Assembly: GCF_000317205.1 (NCBI RefSeq)
Contig: NZ_AJLK01000151.1
Coordinates: 33,336 to 97,335, forward strand
Reading direction: 5' to 3'
DNA length: 64,000 bases
Source of the DNA: Fischerella muscicola PCC 7414
Lineage (GTDB): Bacteria > Cyanobacteriota > Cyanobacteriia > Cyanobacteriales > Nostocaceae
Numbering within the stretch: the stretch's first letter is position 1; every line of letters starts with the position of its first letter. Both the position numbers and the translations under genes were made by a program. Below are positions 1 to 9,121 of the stretch, piece after piece. The notes under the pieces were generated by a model, which did not search any database, was not told the DNA's origin, and saw nothing but the letters and a program-made list of their open reading frames with translations.

Positions 1-38
1 TGAATGTTGGTTTGAGCAGTTTGTCTTGTGACTTCCAT
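1..38 (-). CDS. Possible 5' end of a gene running off the left edge
   Basis: On the minus strand an ATG at 38-36 opens a reading frame (MEVTRQTAQTNI) that stays open to the window edge. It lies about 125 bases downstream of the AAA+ ATPase gene on the same strand, so it could be the next gene of that transcription unit. Only 12 codons are visible and no family can be named. Confidence 0.3.
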   Translation of the reverse strand, partial: MEVTRQTAQTNI

Positions 39-162
39 AATTTTAGATAAATAAGGTAGTAAAGTGGTTAGAAATGGCGAGCATTATGAACTGTTGAAAT
101 GTTTTGGTTACATTTGCTTTCGTCCAAACATGATGAAACTTTAAATTGATTTATGAGGTGTG

Positions 163-1797
163 CTAGCTGAAAATATCAATGTTGCCAACAGCAAACTTGC
201 TTTCGTCTAGGGGACTACTAGGTAAAGCTTGTTGGTCAGCTTTGTTACGCATCGATTCGACTCTATCGGCTTCGCGGATGGCAAGCGGGTTAATCTGACG
301 GCGTTCTTCTAGTAATGCCTCGATTGTTAGTTCAAGTGTGGGGAGTTGGCTTTCTGAGTAGGTATCTTCTGTTATGGTTTCGCAGAATATGGTACTAGCG
401 GCGCGTTCTACAATTGTCTGGATTTCTGCACCTACACAGCGATTGGTGGCTTTAAGAATTCTGCGCCACTGTTCCTCGCTCCAGGGGTCGCCGCCATTGC
501 GAAAGCGTTTGTCAAATCGGGCAGCGTGCAGTTTGAAGATACTATATCTTTCCCCATTATTGGGCAGGTCTACTTTAAATAAATAGTCAAACCGTCCAGC
601 ACGGGTGAGTTCGGGTGGCAGCCATTCCATACGGTTAACTGACGCAATGACCAGTACATCTGACGTGCGCTCTTGCATCCACGTCAACAGCTGACCAGCC
701 AGCCGTTTGGCGAGGTCATCATCCCCGGCGAAGCCTTTATCAAAGTCGTCGAAATACAAAATTACTTGATTGAGCCTATCTGCCAGTCGCAACAAGCGTT
801 TGAGTTTCATTTCTGCTTGGTTGCCAAAACTTCTAAAGTTGCCCCAATCGACCATGATGAGGGGAATACCCATGTTCTGGGAACAAGCTTTTGCTGAGTG
901 TGATTTTCCCGTCCCCGGTGGCCCCACAAGCATAATCCCCTTGGGTACGCGCAGATTGTATTGTTTGGCACGCGGGGTAAGCAATCGCTTGAACTTTTTG
1001 AATGACTGCTGCATGAGTTCTAACCCACCAAGTTGGACTTTTGGTGGAGGTAAGAATTCGATGTCATACAAGCGGTTAAGCAGTTGAATTTTTTTTGCTA
1101 GTAGAAGCTTTGCTATCTCACTGGAATTTCCTAAATCATGACTTTTTCTAATATCGGTTAGGCAATACATAATATCAGAAATATACAAACCAGCACTAGC
1201 GTTAGCAATTTCTAAATAGTCTTGATCCGTATATGTGAAAGAAAAATTTTTACTTTTAATTAAACTGTCAATAATTTCTTGTGCATCTGGTAGTTCTTGA
1301 CTCCATAGGGGAATTTCTGCCGCTATTTCGCTTGCTATCTCGGCGTTGGCTCCTAGTAATATAGTAGTTTTACCACTATCTCTTGTATAAAATTTGAGAT
1401 TGATTAACGACGACTTCATCCATTCTGATATAATAAAATCGATTTCTTTCGGTGTATCTTCTTTTATCCAAGGGAAGATATTCTCAATGATTAATACTCC
1501 CTTGCCAGAATAAATTTTCCAGAAATTGAGTACTTGAAAATAGTCTTCTTTATTTTGTTTTATCGAAGGTTTATAGTCGTCAAACTCTCGAAGAACGAGA
1601 TTTTCTTCGGCGCTGACGGCTAGTTCTTTAATACTGTCCTCGCTGAGATTCCATATATAGGCTTTTTTGCCTGCTTGCTGACAGTAAGTAGTGATTCGGG
1701 TGAGGAGGCGGTGACGTTCTTGGAGGGGAGATTCGCAGGCGATGATTGGATAGTTGTCCGCAAGAAGGTCTTCTAGATAGTCAAAGCTAGACTTCAT
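163..1797 (-). CDS. AAA+ ATPase, Ycf46-like
   Basis: This is an AAA+ ATPase of the type found as Ycf46 in cyanobacteria and plastids. Seen: a poorly conserved N-terminal half of about 280 residues, then Walker A GPPGTGKS, Walker B VILYFDDFD, a sensor-1-like stretch (VLVIASVNR) and a TRAGRFD box that holds the arginine finger, followed by the small helical lid domain. The open frame extends 29 codons upstream to a TTG at 1884, but the ATG at 1797 (MKSSFDYLEDLL) is the better start because the extension begins on TTG and looks non-coding. AAA+ proteins of this class usually remodel or unfold protein partners; the substrate here is unknown. It is transcribed divergently from the 192-residue gene at 1980. 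The family call is firm, the role is not. Confidence 0.85.
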   Translation of the reverse strand: MKSSFDYLEDLLADNYPIIACESPLQERHRLLTRITTYCQQAGKKAYIWNLSEDSIKELAVSAEENLVLREFDDYKPSIKQNKEDYFQVLNFWKIYSGKGVLIIENIFPWIKEDTPKEIDFIISEWMKSSLINLKFYTRDSGKTTILLGANAEIASEIAAEIPLWSQELPDAQEIIDSLIKSKNFSFTYTDQDYLEIANASAGLYISDIMYCLTDIRKSHDLGNSSEIAKLLLAKKIQLLNRLYDIEFLPPPKVQLGGLELMQQSFKKFKRLLTPRAKQYNLRVPKGIMLVGPPGTGKSHSAKACSQNMGIPLIMVDWGNFRSFGNQAEMKLKRLLRLADRLNQVILYFDDFDKGFAGDDDLAKRLAGQLLTWMQERTSDVLVIASVNRMEWLPPELTRAGRFDYLFKVDLPNNGERYSIFKLHAARFDKRFRNGGDPWSEEQWRRILKATNRCVGAEIQTIVERAASTIFCETITEDTYSESQLPTLELTIEALLEERRQINPLAIREADRVESMRNKADQQALPSSPLDESKFAVGNIDIFS

Positions 1798-1979
1798 CTT
1801 AGTTGCTTGTAGCGTACTCAGAAGTAATCTTATCCAGAAGAGATGCTGTACGAGAACTGATAATTTTCTAATTCTTGCTTCCAAAAATTAGAAAAAAGTT
1901 GATTTACTTTCAGTATTTTGTTGATTGTGTAATCGCGTTGTGAATTTAGATAATTGCAGTATGAAGAGTTAGTGCAAGT

Positions 1980-2558
1980 ATGGCAAAGACACCAGAATAT
2001 CCAATTGTTGTTATCCCAGAGTTAGTTAAAGAAAAAAAACAGTTTACCCCTTTAGTTTTTCCTTCTGGACAGGGAGATGCACCAATCGGGGCAAGTGAGG
2101 GGCTGTTTGAAAATGTTCTCAAACACTATTTTGGTGAAATTGTTTCTCCCCAGCAGGTGATGCTTCCTCCAGGGCATCGACTACCATTTACGGCTGATTT
2201 TCTTATTATTGAACCAAATACTGGCTTACACATAGATTTGGAGGTTGATGAGCCAATTTCGTTTGCAACTCTTAAGCCTACCCACTCTATCGGCGAGGAT
2301 GATTACCGAAACAAGTGTTTTGTCGATGCCAACTGGCTAGTCATTCGGTTTGCAGAGGAACAAGTCTCGTCTCAACCAGAACGCTGCGCTCGATTTATTG
2401 CTGGTGCGATCGCTCAACTAACGGGCAATGATACTTATCGCCAGAAGCTACTTCATGTGGAGAAAGTTACTCCTATGCGTCAGTGGTCAGCACGTCAAGC
2501 TTCCAAATTAAAGAAGAGTGATTACCGCCAAGGCTATCTTGTCCAAAGGAAGAACTAA
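1980..2558 (+). CDS. Hypothetical protein, possible PD-(D/E)XK-type nuclease fold
   Basis: A protein of 192 residues. The middle reads FTADFLIIEPNTGLHIDLEV, a beta hairpin with an early Asp and a following acidic strand (DLEVDEP), and later NKCFVDANWLVIRFAEEQV, which resembles the 'r...gw.vlRf..e.v' end of DUF559/Vsr-like endonucleases. This suggests a restriction-endonuclease-like fold, but the canonical (D/E)XK lysine is not evident, so activity is uncertain. The ATG at 1980 is the first start of the frame. The gene stands alone, divergent from the AAA+ ATPase. It could equally be a non-catalytic member of the fold or an unrelated protein. Confidence 0.6.
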   Translation: MAKTPEYPIVVIPELVKEKKQFTPLVFPSGQGDAPIGASEGLFENVLKHYFGEIVSPQQVMLPPGHRLPFTADFLIIEPNTGLHIDLEVDEPISFATLKPTHSIGEDDYRNKCFVDANWLVIRFAEEQVSSQPERCARFIAGAIAQLTGNDTYRQKLLHVEKVTPMRQWSARQASKLKKSDYRQGYLVQRKN

Positions 2559-2736
2559 GGATGTGAAAAAGTATTTCGAGACAATTTGATGAGAGCCATT
2601 AGCGTTCTTCAGCTTTGAAATTTATCGGTGAGGGTTTTGAGATTTTTGGTGGGGTGATCGCAAAGATCATCGAGTTGAGTTGTTAAGCTAGCCAGCAAAA
2701 AACAATTCAATGTCAGTTCAACTTGGTCGTTATATA

Positions 2737-3330
2737 TCATGAGTCAACTTTTTGAATATGTTGGATTGCAACTACTAACGCGTCTATCATCACCTCATAA
2801 CTAGCATCAGTAGAACGTTCTAATGTCATTAATCCAGCCTGTTCGATGGCGATAAAACCAGTAATTGCTGCGTTAACCATTCGCATTGCATCAATTAATT
2901 TTGTTTCACTGAGATTGTAGGATTGCAGCACACGTTTGAGGAAACGGAAGACTTCCTGAATCAGTGGTGCTGTTTCTGGATCTTGGAGATTGAGTTGAAA
3001 TTGGGTCATAACTCGATAGCGGTTGGGGTAAGATCGCGCAAAGTCCCGCGTTGCCCGTCCTCCTGCCCGCAGTAATGCGTGGGGATCGTCCAAGCCATTG
3101 GTTCGTTGACGAGACCATTCAATATATTGCTGCCAAATGGTGAGTGCAACTGCCCGTCGCAAAGCTACATTGCCATCTAAATGCTTGTAAATCGCAGGAG
3201 GCTTAATACCCAATTCCCTTGCAACCCGATTCACACCTAAAGCAGCTTCCCCTTCTTGATCGAGACAGGCGATCGCAGCATTAATTACATGCTGCTGCGT
3301 CAAGGACTTTTCTTTGACTGGACGACCCAT
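2737..3330 (-). CDS. TetR/AcrR family transcriptional repressor
   Basis: A TetR-family regulator of 197 residues, the normal length. The N-terminus (about residues 10-60) carries the three-helix DNA-binding domain: VINAAIACLDQEG, then the HTH VNRVARELGIKPPAIYKHLD, in which the IYKHL recognition helix is typical. The C-terminal ligand-binding part is helical and less conserved. It is divergent from the amidase at 3403. A perfect inverted repeat begins six bases upstream of its ATG, so it very probably represses itself and the amidase and is relieved by an unknown ligand, perhaps an amide substrate (inference). Confidence 0.9.
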   Translation of the reverse strand: MGRPVKEKSLTQQHVINAAIACLDQEGEAALGVNRVARELGIKPPAIYKHLDGNVALRRAVALTIWQQYIEWSRQRTNGLDDPHALLRAGGRATRDFARSYPNRYRVMTQFQLNLQDPETAPLIQEVFRFLKRVLQSYNLSETKLIDAMRMVNAAITGFIAIEQAGLMTLERSTDASYEVMIDALVVAIQHIQKVDS

Positions 3331-3336
3331 AAATAA

Positions 3337-3359
3337 TTTAGTTAATGTAATTAACTAAA
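3337..3359. promoter_or_regulatory. Operator palindrome between tetR and the amidase gene
   Basis: TTTAGTTAAT and ATTAACTAAA form a perfect 10-bp inverted repeat around a 3-bp spacer (GTA). It lies between the divergent regulator (ATG ending at 3330) and the amidase (ATG at 3403). Position, symmetry and size fit the binding site of the TetR-family repressor encoded next to it. A further TTAAC half-site follows at about 3370. Confidence 0.75.
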
Positions 3360-3402
3360 AGTGAATATAATTAACTTTATCAAGAACTACCTGTCTACGC
3401 GT

Positions 3403-4884
3403 ATGAATAGCCTGACGTTTGCTCCTGCCCATCAGCTTGCGCGAATGATTCGCGATCGCGAAGTTTCTGCTGTCGAAGTTCTCAATGCTTACCTAGCTCA
3501 AATCGCCAAACATAACTCGAAACTGAATGCCATTTGCACGCTGGATGAAGACAATGCCTATCTTAGAGCCAGGCTTGCTGATGAAGCTTTAGCCAGAGGC
3601 GAAAACTGGGGTGCTTTACATGGCGTTCCCATCACGATTAAAGACATTTTTGAAACCACAGGACTGCTGACTACAGCGGGCTACATTCCCCTCAAAGACT
3701 ACGTACCTCAACAAGATGCCACCGTCGTTGCCAGACTTCGAGCAGCCGGAGCAGTCATCCTGGGAAAAACAAACATGGCGGAACTGGCTGGTGATTACCA
3801 GAGTACGAATTCCCTCTTTCCACGGGTAAATAATCCTTGGAATCTTGACTACACTGCTGGCGGTAGTTCTGGAGGCAGTGCTGCGGCTGTGGCAGCAGGA
3901 CTTTCAAGCTTGGATTTAGGTAACGATATCGCGGGTTCAGTGCGTCAGCCCGCTCACTTCTGCGGCGTGTATGGTTTGAAGCCTACGGATCGGCGCATTT
4001 CTACAGCAGGGCAGATTCCAGAAGTCCCTGGAATGCCAGTGTGTCTTCGGCAAATGATAACAGTAGGTTGTTTTGCGCGATCGCTTGAAGATATCCGGCT
4101 GTGCTTCTCCTTAATTGCAGGCTCTGACATTCGCCGTCCTGATGTGCCGCCAATTCCCCTCGATACCCCTTCTGGTAAGTCTTTGCAGAATCTCAAAATT
4201 GCTTGGATCGATGAATGGGCGGAGGTTCCTGTTGCGTCCGAAATTCGAGATGCAATGGCTGCGATCGCGCAGACCCTTTCTCAAGCTGGTGCCCAAATTG
4301 AACGCTGGCTTCCCAAAAACTTTGACCTATCAAAAACACTGAACCTCTACGGGCGGATGGCTGCATACATCAACATCTACGCTCAACCGATAGATCGATA
4401 TAACGTGCGTCGCAGTTTGAAGCAGATTTTTCGTACTGCAACCCAAGGCGACAAAGAACTCCGCAAATTGGGGGATTTCAGCCGCCTTCTACCAGAGCTA
4501 TTAAATCCACGCCTGAAAGGATATTTTGAGGTACTTACCGAGCGCGATCGCTTCACTGCCCAAATGGATGAGGCATTAGAACCTTGGAATGTGTGGCTAT
4601 GTCCAGTTGCTGCAACCCCTGCCTTTACCCATCGTCCCGCTTGGAGTGCTATTGAGATTGATGGCCGACCCTACCCTCATGCAGTGGCAAACGGAGCTTA
4701 CACCATGCCATTTAATCTGAGTGGACATCCTGCGGTAGTGATTCCGATTGGACAGACTCAAAATGGTCTACCGATTGGAATGCAAGTTGTTGGCAAACGG
4801 TGGCGTGAGATGGAGTTATTAGCGATCGCTCAGGAACTTGATAAAGTAATTAATGCTTTCCGAAGCCCATCTGAAATTATTTAA
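3403..4884 (+). CDS. Amidase (amidase signature family)
   Basis: An amidase of the amidase-signature (AS) family, 493 residues from the chosen start, normal for the family. The AS catalytic triad can be read: Lys in HGVPITIKDIFE, the cis-Ser in the glycine-serine-rich GGSSGGSAAAVAAGL, and the nucleophile Ser in NDIAGSVRQPA. Such enzymes hydrolyse a carboxamide to acid and ammonia; the substrate cannot be told from sequence. The frame is open from a GTG at 3361, but that codon abuts the operator; the ATG at 3403 (MNSLTFAPAHQLARMI) matches the usual family N-terminus. It is divergent from, and probably controlled by, the TetR regulator. Confidence 0.93.
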   Translation: MNSLTFAPAHQLARMIRDREVSAVEVLNAYLAQIAKHNSKLNAICTLDEDNAYLRARLADEALARGENWGALHGVPITIKDIFETTGLLTTAGYIPLKDYVPQQDATVVARLRAAGAVILGKTNMAELAGDYQSTNSLFPRVNNPWNLDYTAGGSSGGSAAAVAAGLSSLDLGNDIAGSVRQPAHFCGVYGLKPTDRRISTAGQIPEVPGMPVCLRQMITVGCFARSLEDIRLCFSLIAGSDIRRPDVPPIPLDTPSGKSLQNLKIAWIDEWAEVPVASEIRDAMAAIAQTLSQAGAQIERWLPKNFDLSKTLNLYGRMAAYINIYAQPIDRYNVRRSLKQIFRTATQGDKELRKLGDFSRLLPELLNPRLKGYFEVLTERDRFTAQMDEALEPWNVWLCPVAATPAFTHRPAWSAIEIDGRPYPHAVANGAYTMPFNLSGHPAVVIPIGQTQNGLPIGMQVVGKRWREMELLAIAQELDKVINAFRSPSEII

Positions 4885-4942
4885 CTAAATTTTATTTCTA
4901 CGCCGACTCGTTTTCTTTTAGTTGGCTTCAGTTTATATTTTA

Positions 4943-5311
4943 TTATGCTGACTGTTTAATCTCGGTTAAGGCTATTAACATTTCTTCTCGATTGAGATGT
5001 CGTTTCTTGCCTGTTTTAGATACTTGGATAGCGTAACTCCATTTTATTCCAGCCTGTGAGCATCTTTTTCTTAACTGTTGAACAGTGATATGTTTGTTTG
5101 TAGATCCTTGATTTTTGTTAGATATCCGAAGTTTGGATTTATCAGTTAAGTTTTCAATTTTACTTACAGTGGGTTTTATGGATGCAGTGCAGTTGCAGTG
5201 CTTTTCAAAAGCGATAGATATCTCTAGGAAGAATTGTAAAATGAAGAGAGTAGAAAATCCGTAAATAAGAATGTAGAGAAGCCCTGTTAGCATACATTGT
5301 GCTAATTCCAT
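4943..5311 (-). CDS. Hypothetical membrane-anchored protein
   Basis: A 122-residue protein of unknown function. One hydrophobic helix near the N-terminus (about residues 8-30, containing LLYILIYGFSTLFILQFF) should anchor it in a membrane. It is followed by a polar linker and a basic C-terminal segment (ITVQQLRKRCSQAGIKWSY through KRHLNREEMLIAL) that looks like a small helix-turn-helix or SAP-like helical hairpin. A membrane-anchored nucleic-acid-binding protein is possible but unproven. It is convergent with the amidase. Confidence 0.55.
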   Translation of the reverse strand: MELAQCMLTGLLYILIYGFSTLFILQFFLEISIAFEKHCNCTASIKPTVSKIENLTDKSKLRISNKNQGSTNKHITVQQLRKRCSQAGIKWSYAIQVSKTGKKRHLNREEMLIALTEIKQSA

Positions 5312-5494
5312 TGTTTTAACTCCTGTTGATATAATTAGTAACTGGCTATTTAATGAAGCGGTATACCAGCCTTCTATTTATATCAAAGCGTTAGCTTGTG
5401 TAAATTTACTCTGAATAAAAGAATCGATAATAAATTAATGGTGTAATAGTGATGAAATATCTTGGTCTTGGTTTGCTTAGATAAAGATGTCACT

Positions 5495-5944
5495 CTACAT
5501 ATATCTAACAACTGTTCTAATATTATCAACTAACTGTATTATCATATTCCAAATAGCTTTCCAGCCAAGTATCATTCCCAAAAATCCGCTAACAAATAGA
5601 CCAAGTACTGATTTAAGGAAGATAACTCCCCTGTAATTTATCTCGACATTTGATTCGGCTCTGGCATAGATAACACCATCTCCAATTTTATTTTTCAAAT
5701 TCCTCATTTTTTGCTCTTCTTCTCTAATTCTTCTTTCTTCTTGTACCTTCCAGCCCCAAGGGACAGATCCCAAAATGATCGAAATGGGAAGGTAGAATGG
5801 CCAGTTATATATATAGCCAAGGGAAGCATAGATGATGAAAAAGGTTAGCCCCAAACCAGTACGCCAAACTAAACACCAAATAATAAACAAACTGTTGATA
5901 ATAGCGTTACGGATAACTATACTTCGATTTTGATGATATGACAT
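5495..5944 (-). CDS. Hypothetical integral membrane protein
   Basis: A 149-residue protein with about three hydrophobic segments: two in the first 60 residues (around INSLFIIWCLVW and FYLPISIILGSVPWG) and one or two near the C-terminus (FLKSVLGLFVSGFLGMILGW). Between them lies a charged helical stretch (QEERRIREEEQKMRNLKNK) that is probably cytoplasmic. No family recognised. It has the same orientation as its neighbour at 4943, with a gap of about 180 bases. Confidence 0.55.
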   Translation of the reverse strand: MSYHQNRSIVIRNAIINSLFIIWCLVWRTGLGLTFFIIYASLGYIYNWPFYLPISIILGSVPWGWKVQEERRIREEEQKMRNLKNKIGDGVIYARAESNVEINYRGVIFLKSVLGLFVSGFLGMILGWKAIWNMIIQLVDNIRTVVRYM

Positions 5945-6371
5945 TTGAAGATGTCTCCCGATGGCTAATATTTGATTTTTATTTATGGTAATTGCATACC
6001 TGAAGATTAACCTTAAAGCTAGTTTGAATTATCATCTGGTTAGTTGGAATTTATAAATACATAATCAATTACAATTACTTATTGAAATACACCAAATAAT
6101 GTTGAATTTACCAAGCTATCATAACAATGTTTTTACTTAGTCCGGTATAGTTAATGTTGCTAACATTCATCTTTACTATTTTACCGATTATATCTTCACT
6201 GATTTTAAAATTAAGCAAAGTTTTGATGATTTTTTTAATAAGTTTAAAATTGAACTATAGTTTTTAGAAAAAATAAAAATGATTAAGATTTGACTCTTAA
6301 CCATTTGCTGATATATTCTTAAAGTGATGGGATATACCTATGTTTGATTCACATGCTTGGGGCGTATGCCA
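5945..6371. other. AT-rich intergenic stretch, nothing recognised
   Basis: About 430 bases of AT-rich sequence between two minus-strand genes. No convincing open frame, tRNA or strong hairpin was found on either strand. It probably contains the promoter of the 149-residue gene. Confidence 0.5.
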
Positions 6372-6974
6372 TTAGTTGTGGTTTTTCTTGTTGCGCCCCT
6401 TAGTAGCTGATTGCACCTTAAACCGTACCTGTTTCCCAATAGTTATCTCAGCAATATCGCTAATATCTTGACCAGATTTATAGGCTTCAAGAATTGCCTT
6501 ATTATTAGCTTGGTACTTAATAACTCTAAATTCAGCAGGAAAATCTTCATCATCTACCTCTACTAGTAAGTTAGCGACTTTGGGCGGGTTATCCCTGATT
6601 TCAATTACCCTTTCCTTACCAATATTTTTGTCACTGATTAATCCAATCTCGTGTAGATGGATCAGGGTACGCTTGATTTGTTCAAGTTGAGTTTTACGAC
6701 GTGAAATTACCTGGTCGTGGAGTTCGGCTACTCGTGCTTTTCTTTCTTCCCAGGTTTCAAGGTCAAGATTTAACTGATCTACTACCCAGGCGATCGCATC
6801 GATTTTGGTTTCGATACCATTTTGAACACCCATAAGTTCTTGTACGAGTTGTTCTACTTTACCTTCTTCGCCTAACTCGCTTACTTCTTCTATCTGTGAC
6901 CAGAGTTTAGCAGCATCTAAGCTTAACTCTTTGAGCGTGAGTTGATTGATTTCGCGTTCAATTGCTTGAGTCAT
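6372..6974 (-). CDS. Siphovirus Gp157-like protein
   Basis: A 200-residue protein matching the layout of the siphovirus Gp157 family: an acidic helical N-terminus, a long coiled-coil middle (NGIETKIDAIAWVVDQLNLD, then EERKARVAELHDQVISRRKTQLEQ) and a C-terminal beta unit. The unit contains the family's typical phrase 'NPP.v...DD.dfP.efr.ik...nKkaI.eayKsG', here IRDNPPKVANLL, EDFPAEFRVIKYQANNKAIL and GQDISDIAEI. Family members occur in phages, prophages and cyanobacterial plasmids and are thought to be linked to phage replication or resistance. Its presence supports a mobile origin for this region. Confidence 0.75.
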   Translation of the reverse strand: MTQAIEREINQLTLKELSLDAAKLWSQIEEVSELGEEGKVEQLVQELMGVQNGIETKIDAIAWVVDQLNLDLETWEERKARVAELHDQVISRRKTQLEQIKRTLIHLHEIGLISDKNIGKERVIEIRDNPPKVANLLVEVDDEDFPAEFRVIKYQANNKAILEAYKSGQDISDIAEITIGKQVRFKVQSATKGRNKKNHN

Positions 6975-7070
6975 GATTTACTTTTTGATATGAAAAGCCA
7001 GTAGCAGTTAACTAGTTACCTGCTACTGCTTGTTGACTAGGAAGAGTTGATGCTTGAAGGGAGATTGAAT

Positions 7071-7238
7071 CTAGTACCCGTACCGCAAGTGATAGTAATC
7101 TGACTTTTCTTGTGCTAATTCTGCTTCGTAGTCGTAGTAATCCGCCTCGCTTAGTAAGGTGCTTATTTGTTGAATTTGCTGGGCAGAGGTTACTAATTTT
7201 TTGTTAGCTTTTAGATTAGAATTAGTAGTAGTTTTCAT
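7071..7238 (-). CDS. Small hypothetical protein (55 aa)
   Basis: A minus-strand frame from ATG at 7238 to TAG at 7071 encodes 55 residues. It starts MKTTTNSNLKANKKLVTSA and ends in a tyrosine-rich segment (ADYYDYEAELAQEKSDYYH). It sits between the Gp157-like and HNH genes on the same strand, with a weak GAAG about ten bases before the ATG. Composition and placement look like a real small gene; the function is unknown. Confidence 0.55.
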   Translation of the reverse strand: MKTTTNSNLKANKKLVTSAQQIQQISTLLSEADYYDYEAELAQEKSDYYHLRYGY

Positions 7239-7372
7239 GTCTATACAACTTCAATTTTTCAATGAAGTTATTGCGTCAGCAAATGTTGTGATCTTGACTT
7301 AGAAAGATAATATTTCTCTTTTACCTTTCTTATAACTATCTACTATTGATTTTTCTTTAACTACTGGCTTTT

Positions 7373-7672
7373 CTACCACAAAGATAGTTGTCCTGGTGAT
7401 ATGTTTCCCCGTCGTCGCGTATGGAACAGCAGATGACAAGCTGTGCATAAAGCCGCGAGATTCTCGACTCGATTATCTTCTGGCAGATAATTCCAGTGGT
7501 GAACCACTAAAGTTTTAATACTGCGTTCTCTACGATTTAACCCATCTCTTTTATCAGTTGGGCGTAAGCATTGTATACCACAGCGCGTGCATTTCCAGTC
7601 GGATTTTGATTTGACCTCAAGTGCGATAGTATCCCAGTTTGAAGAATAGCGACTGCGGGTTTTGCTAGTCAT
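7373..7672 (-). CDS. HNH endonuclease
   Basis: A compact HNH nuclease of 99 residues. The core can be read: CTRCGIQC (first zinc pair), LVVHHWNYLPEDNRVENLAAL (His-His, then the central Asn), and CTACHLLFH (second Cys pair and last His). Both CxxC pairs and the HNH residues are intact, so it should be an active metal-dependent DNA endonuclease. Such stand-alone HNH proteins are common in phages, plasmids and homing elements. It has the same orientation as the Gp157-like gene. Confidence 0.88.
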   Translation of the reverse strand: MTSKTRSRYSSNWDTIALEVKSKSDWKCTRCGIQCLRPTDKRDGLNRRERSIKTLVVHHWNYLPEDNRVENLAALCTACHLLFHTRRRGNISPGQLSLW

Positions 7673-7994
7673 TAATCAGTCCTTTTGGGTTACACAAAAA
7701 TAATTTTGATTATATCGTTAATGTTTATCATAATATACTTAATTTTTTTATATTCAGTTTGATTTATAAATTTATTTGCGTAGTTAGGGAACTCTTAATT
7801 TTTAAAAAAGGATAGATATGCACTGATTATTGTAATTGAATAACGCAGGTTATGCCAAAAAATAAAATATAAGTCTTTGATATCGGTATGGATTTCTAGC
7901 GGAGCAAGCTAATGATTGACGCAGAGGATCTACTACTTTTGCGGTTGCTCCTTTGATGAATTTAATGCAATATTGTTGTTTTTATATTGAGTAT
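7673..7994. other. Intergenic stretch, nothing recognised
   Basis: About 320 bases, AT-rich, upstream of the HNH gene and downstream of the 179-residue gene. No open frame of note and no clear repeat. It likely carries the HNH promoter. Confidence 0.45.
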
Positions 7995-8534
7995 TTAAGC
8001 AGAAATTTTTTCGGAAAAATTCACCTGCGACATAACTTGTGCGCGTATTGAATTAGCAGCCGTCTCTGCAATTTCTGTTCTATCAGAATCAGTAAGAAGT
8101 ACTGCAAGTAGCGATTTGAGAGCTTCGCGGTTAGATATAAACTCTTCACCGTATAAATCATCTTGCAGCAGTGTGGCTTCTAAGTAAGGTAATAGCTCAG
8201 GCGCAGGAGATAACAACCGTTCTTTAATGCGTCTCCTTGCAGTCTCTGTTGCCGCTTTTGTACCTACACCTAAATCCCATGTTTCAATTATTAGCCTGAT
8301 TTCACGGTTAAGTGATACACGCAGCGTTGATAGGCGACCAAATAAAGGAAGGTTAAGCATTAAAGGTGGTAGTGCATTACCCCAATCCAAACCAGCACCA
8401 ATAGTGCAATTGGCTTCATCTTCGATACGAACAGCTTCATCGAGCCATCCTTCACCAAAAAGTAAATCTATAGCTTCTTGGGTTGTTACTGGCTCATTCA
8501 CCTGAGAATTATTATTTTGCTGTTGATGATTCAT
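7995..8534 (-). CDS. Hypothetical protein, coupled to a GNAT gene
   Basis: A 179-residue protein without a recognised domain. It has a Gln/Asn-rich start, then a helical body with TTQEAIDLLFGEGWLDEAVR and TKAATETARRRIKERLL. Its ATG overlaps the stop codon of the GNAT gene upstream by four bases, so the two are almost certainly translated together. It may be a partner of the acetyltransferase. Whether the pair acts as a toxin-antitoxin module cannot be decided here. Confidence 0.65.
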   Translation of the reverse strand: MNHQQQNNNSQVNEPVTTQEAIDLLFGEGWLDEAVRIEDEANCTIGAGLDWGNALPPLMLNLPLFGRLSTLRVSLNREIRLIIETWDLGVGTKAATETARRRIKERLLSPAPELLPYLEATLLQDDLYGEEFISNREALKSLLAVLLTDSDRTEIAETAANSIRAQVMSQVNFSEKISA

Positions 8535-9094
8535 AAATTTTCCCCTGCTCTCCGTCTCAATACACCATACTCAAAGTAAACCAAATTATCGTATTCTTCT
8601 TCAGGCCCGCAGTTAAACATATTTTGTTTTTCGTAAAATCCTACAGACCTTGGTAAAGAATGTAACCCAACTCTACCTTCATACCCAAGCTCAACACTTC
8701 TAATTCTGGCAAAATTTAAAAGTGCTTGACCAACACCTTTGAATTGAGGCGGACGCTGAATTTCAATTCGGTTAGTGGGGGCAGTTGCAATACCATCAAC
8801 ATAAACTAGTCTCTTACCAATATTCAACCGGGAACCGTGCATTTGTGTTTCTATTATCATTAATCCTTGAGTTGTGTTTTCGCACTCAACTGCATAACCT
8901 TCAAGATTTGCTTGATTAGCAATATATCTTAATTTAAATATCCAGTCCCAGTATTTATCTTCTTGAGTAAATAACCTTAATTTTTCGACCCAATCATTTA
9001 CATAATCATCAACGTGTCTTTGTCCTAAATCTACTAGATAGGCTTCAACAGGTGTATTATCAACACCCCTTTTTAACTCGATTTTTCGCTGCAC
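8531..9094 (-). CDS. GNAT-family acetyltransferase-like protein
   Basis: A 187-residue protein whose second half resembles the GNAT N-acetyltransferase fold. Motif A appears as FKGVGQALLNFARIRSVELG, with the acetyl-CoA pyrophosphate loop (KGVGQAL), followed by GLHSLPRSVGFYEKQNMF, the usual 'n..a..fYek.GF' motif B. The first half (VDDYVNDWVEKLRLF and onwards) is a variable N-terminal region. The acceptor substrate is unknown. It is the first gene of a two-gene unit with the 179-residue gene. Confidence 0.7.
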   Translation of the reverse strand: MQRKIELKRGVDNTPVEAYLVDLGQRHVDDYVNDWVEKLRLFTQEDKYWDWIFKLRYIANQANLEGYAVECENTTQGLMIIETQMHGSRLNIGKRLVYVDGIATAPTNRIEIQRPPQFKGVGQALLNFARIRSVELGYEGRVGLHSLPRSVGFYEKQNMFNCGPEEEYDNLVYFEYGVLRRRAGENL

Positions 9095-9121
9095 CTAAAG
9101 CTCCTAATTGTCAACTGATTA

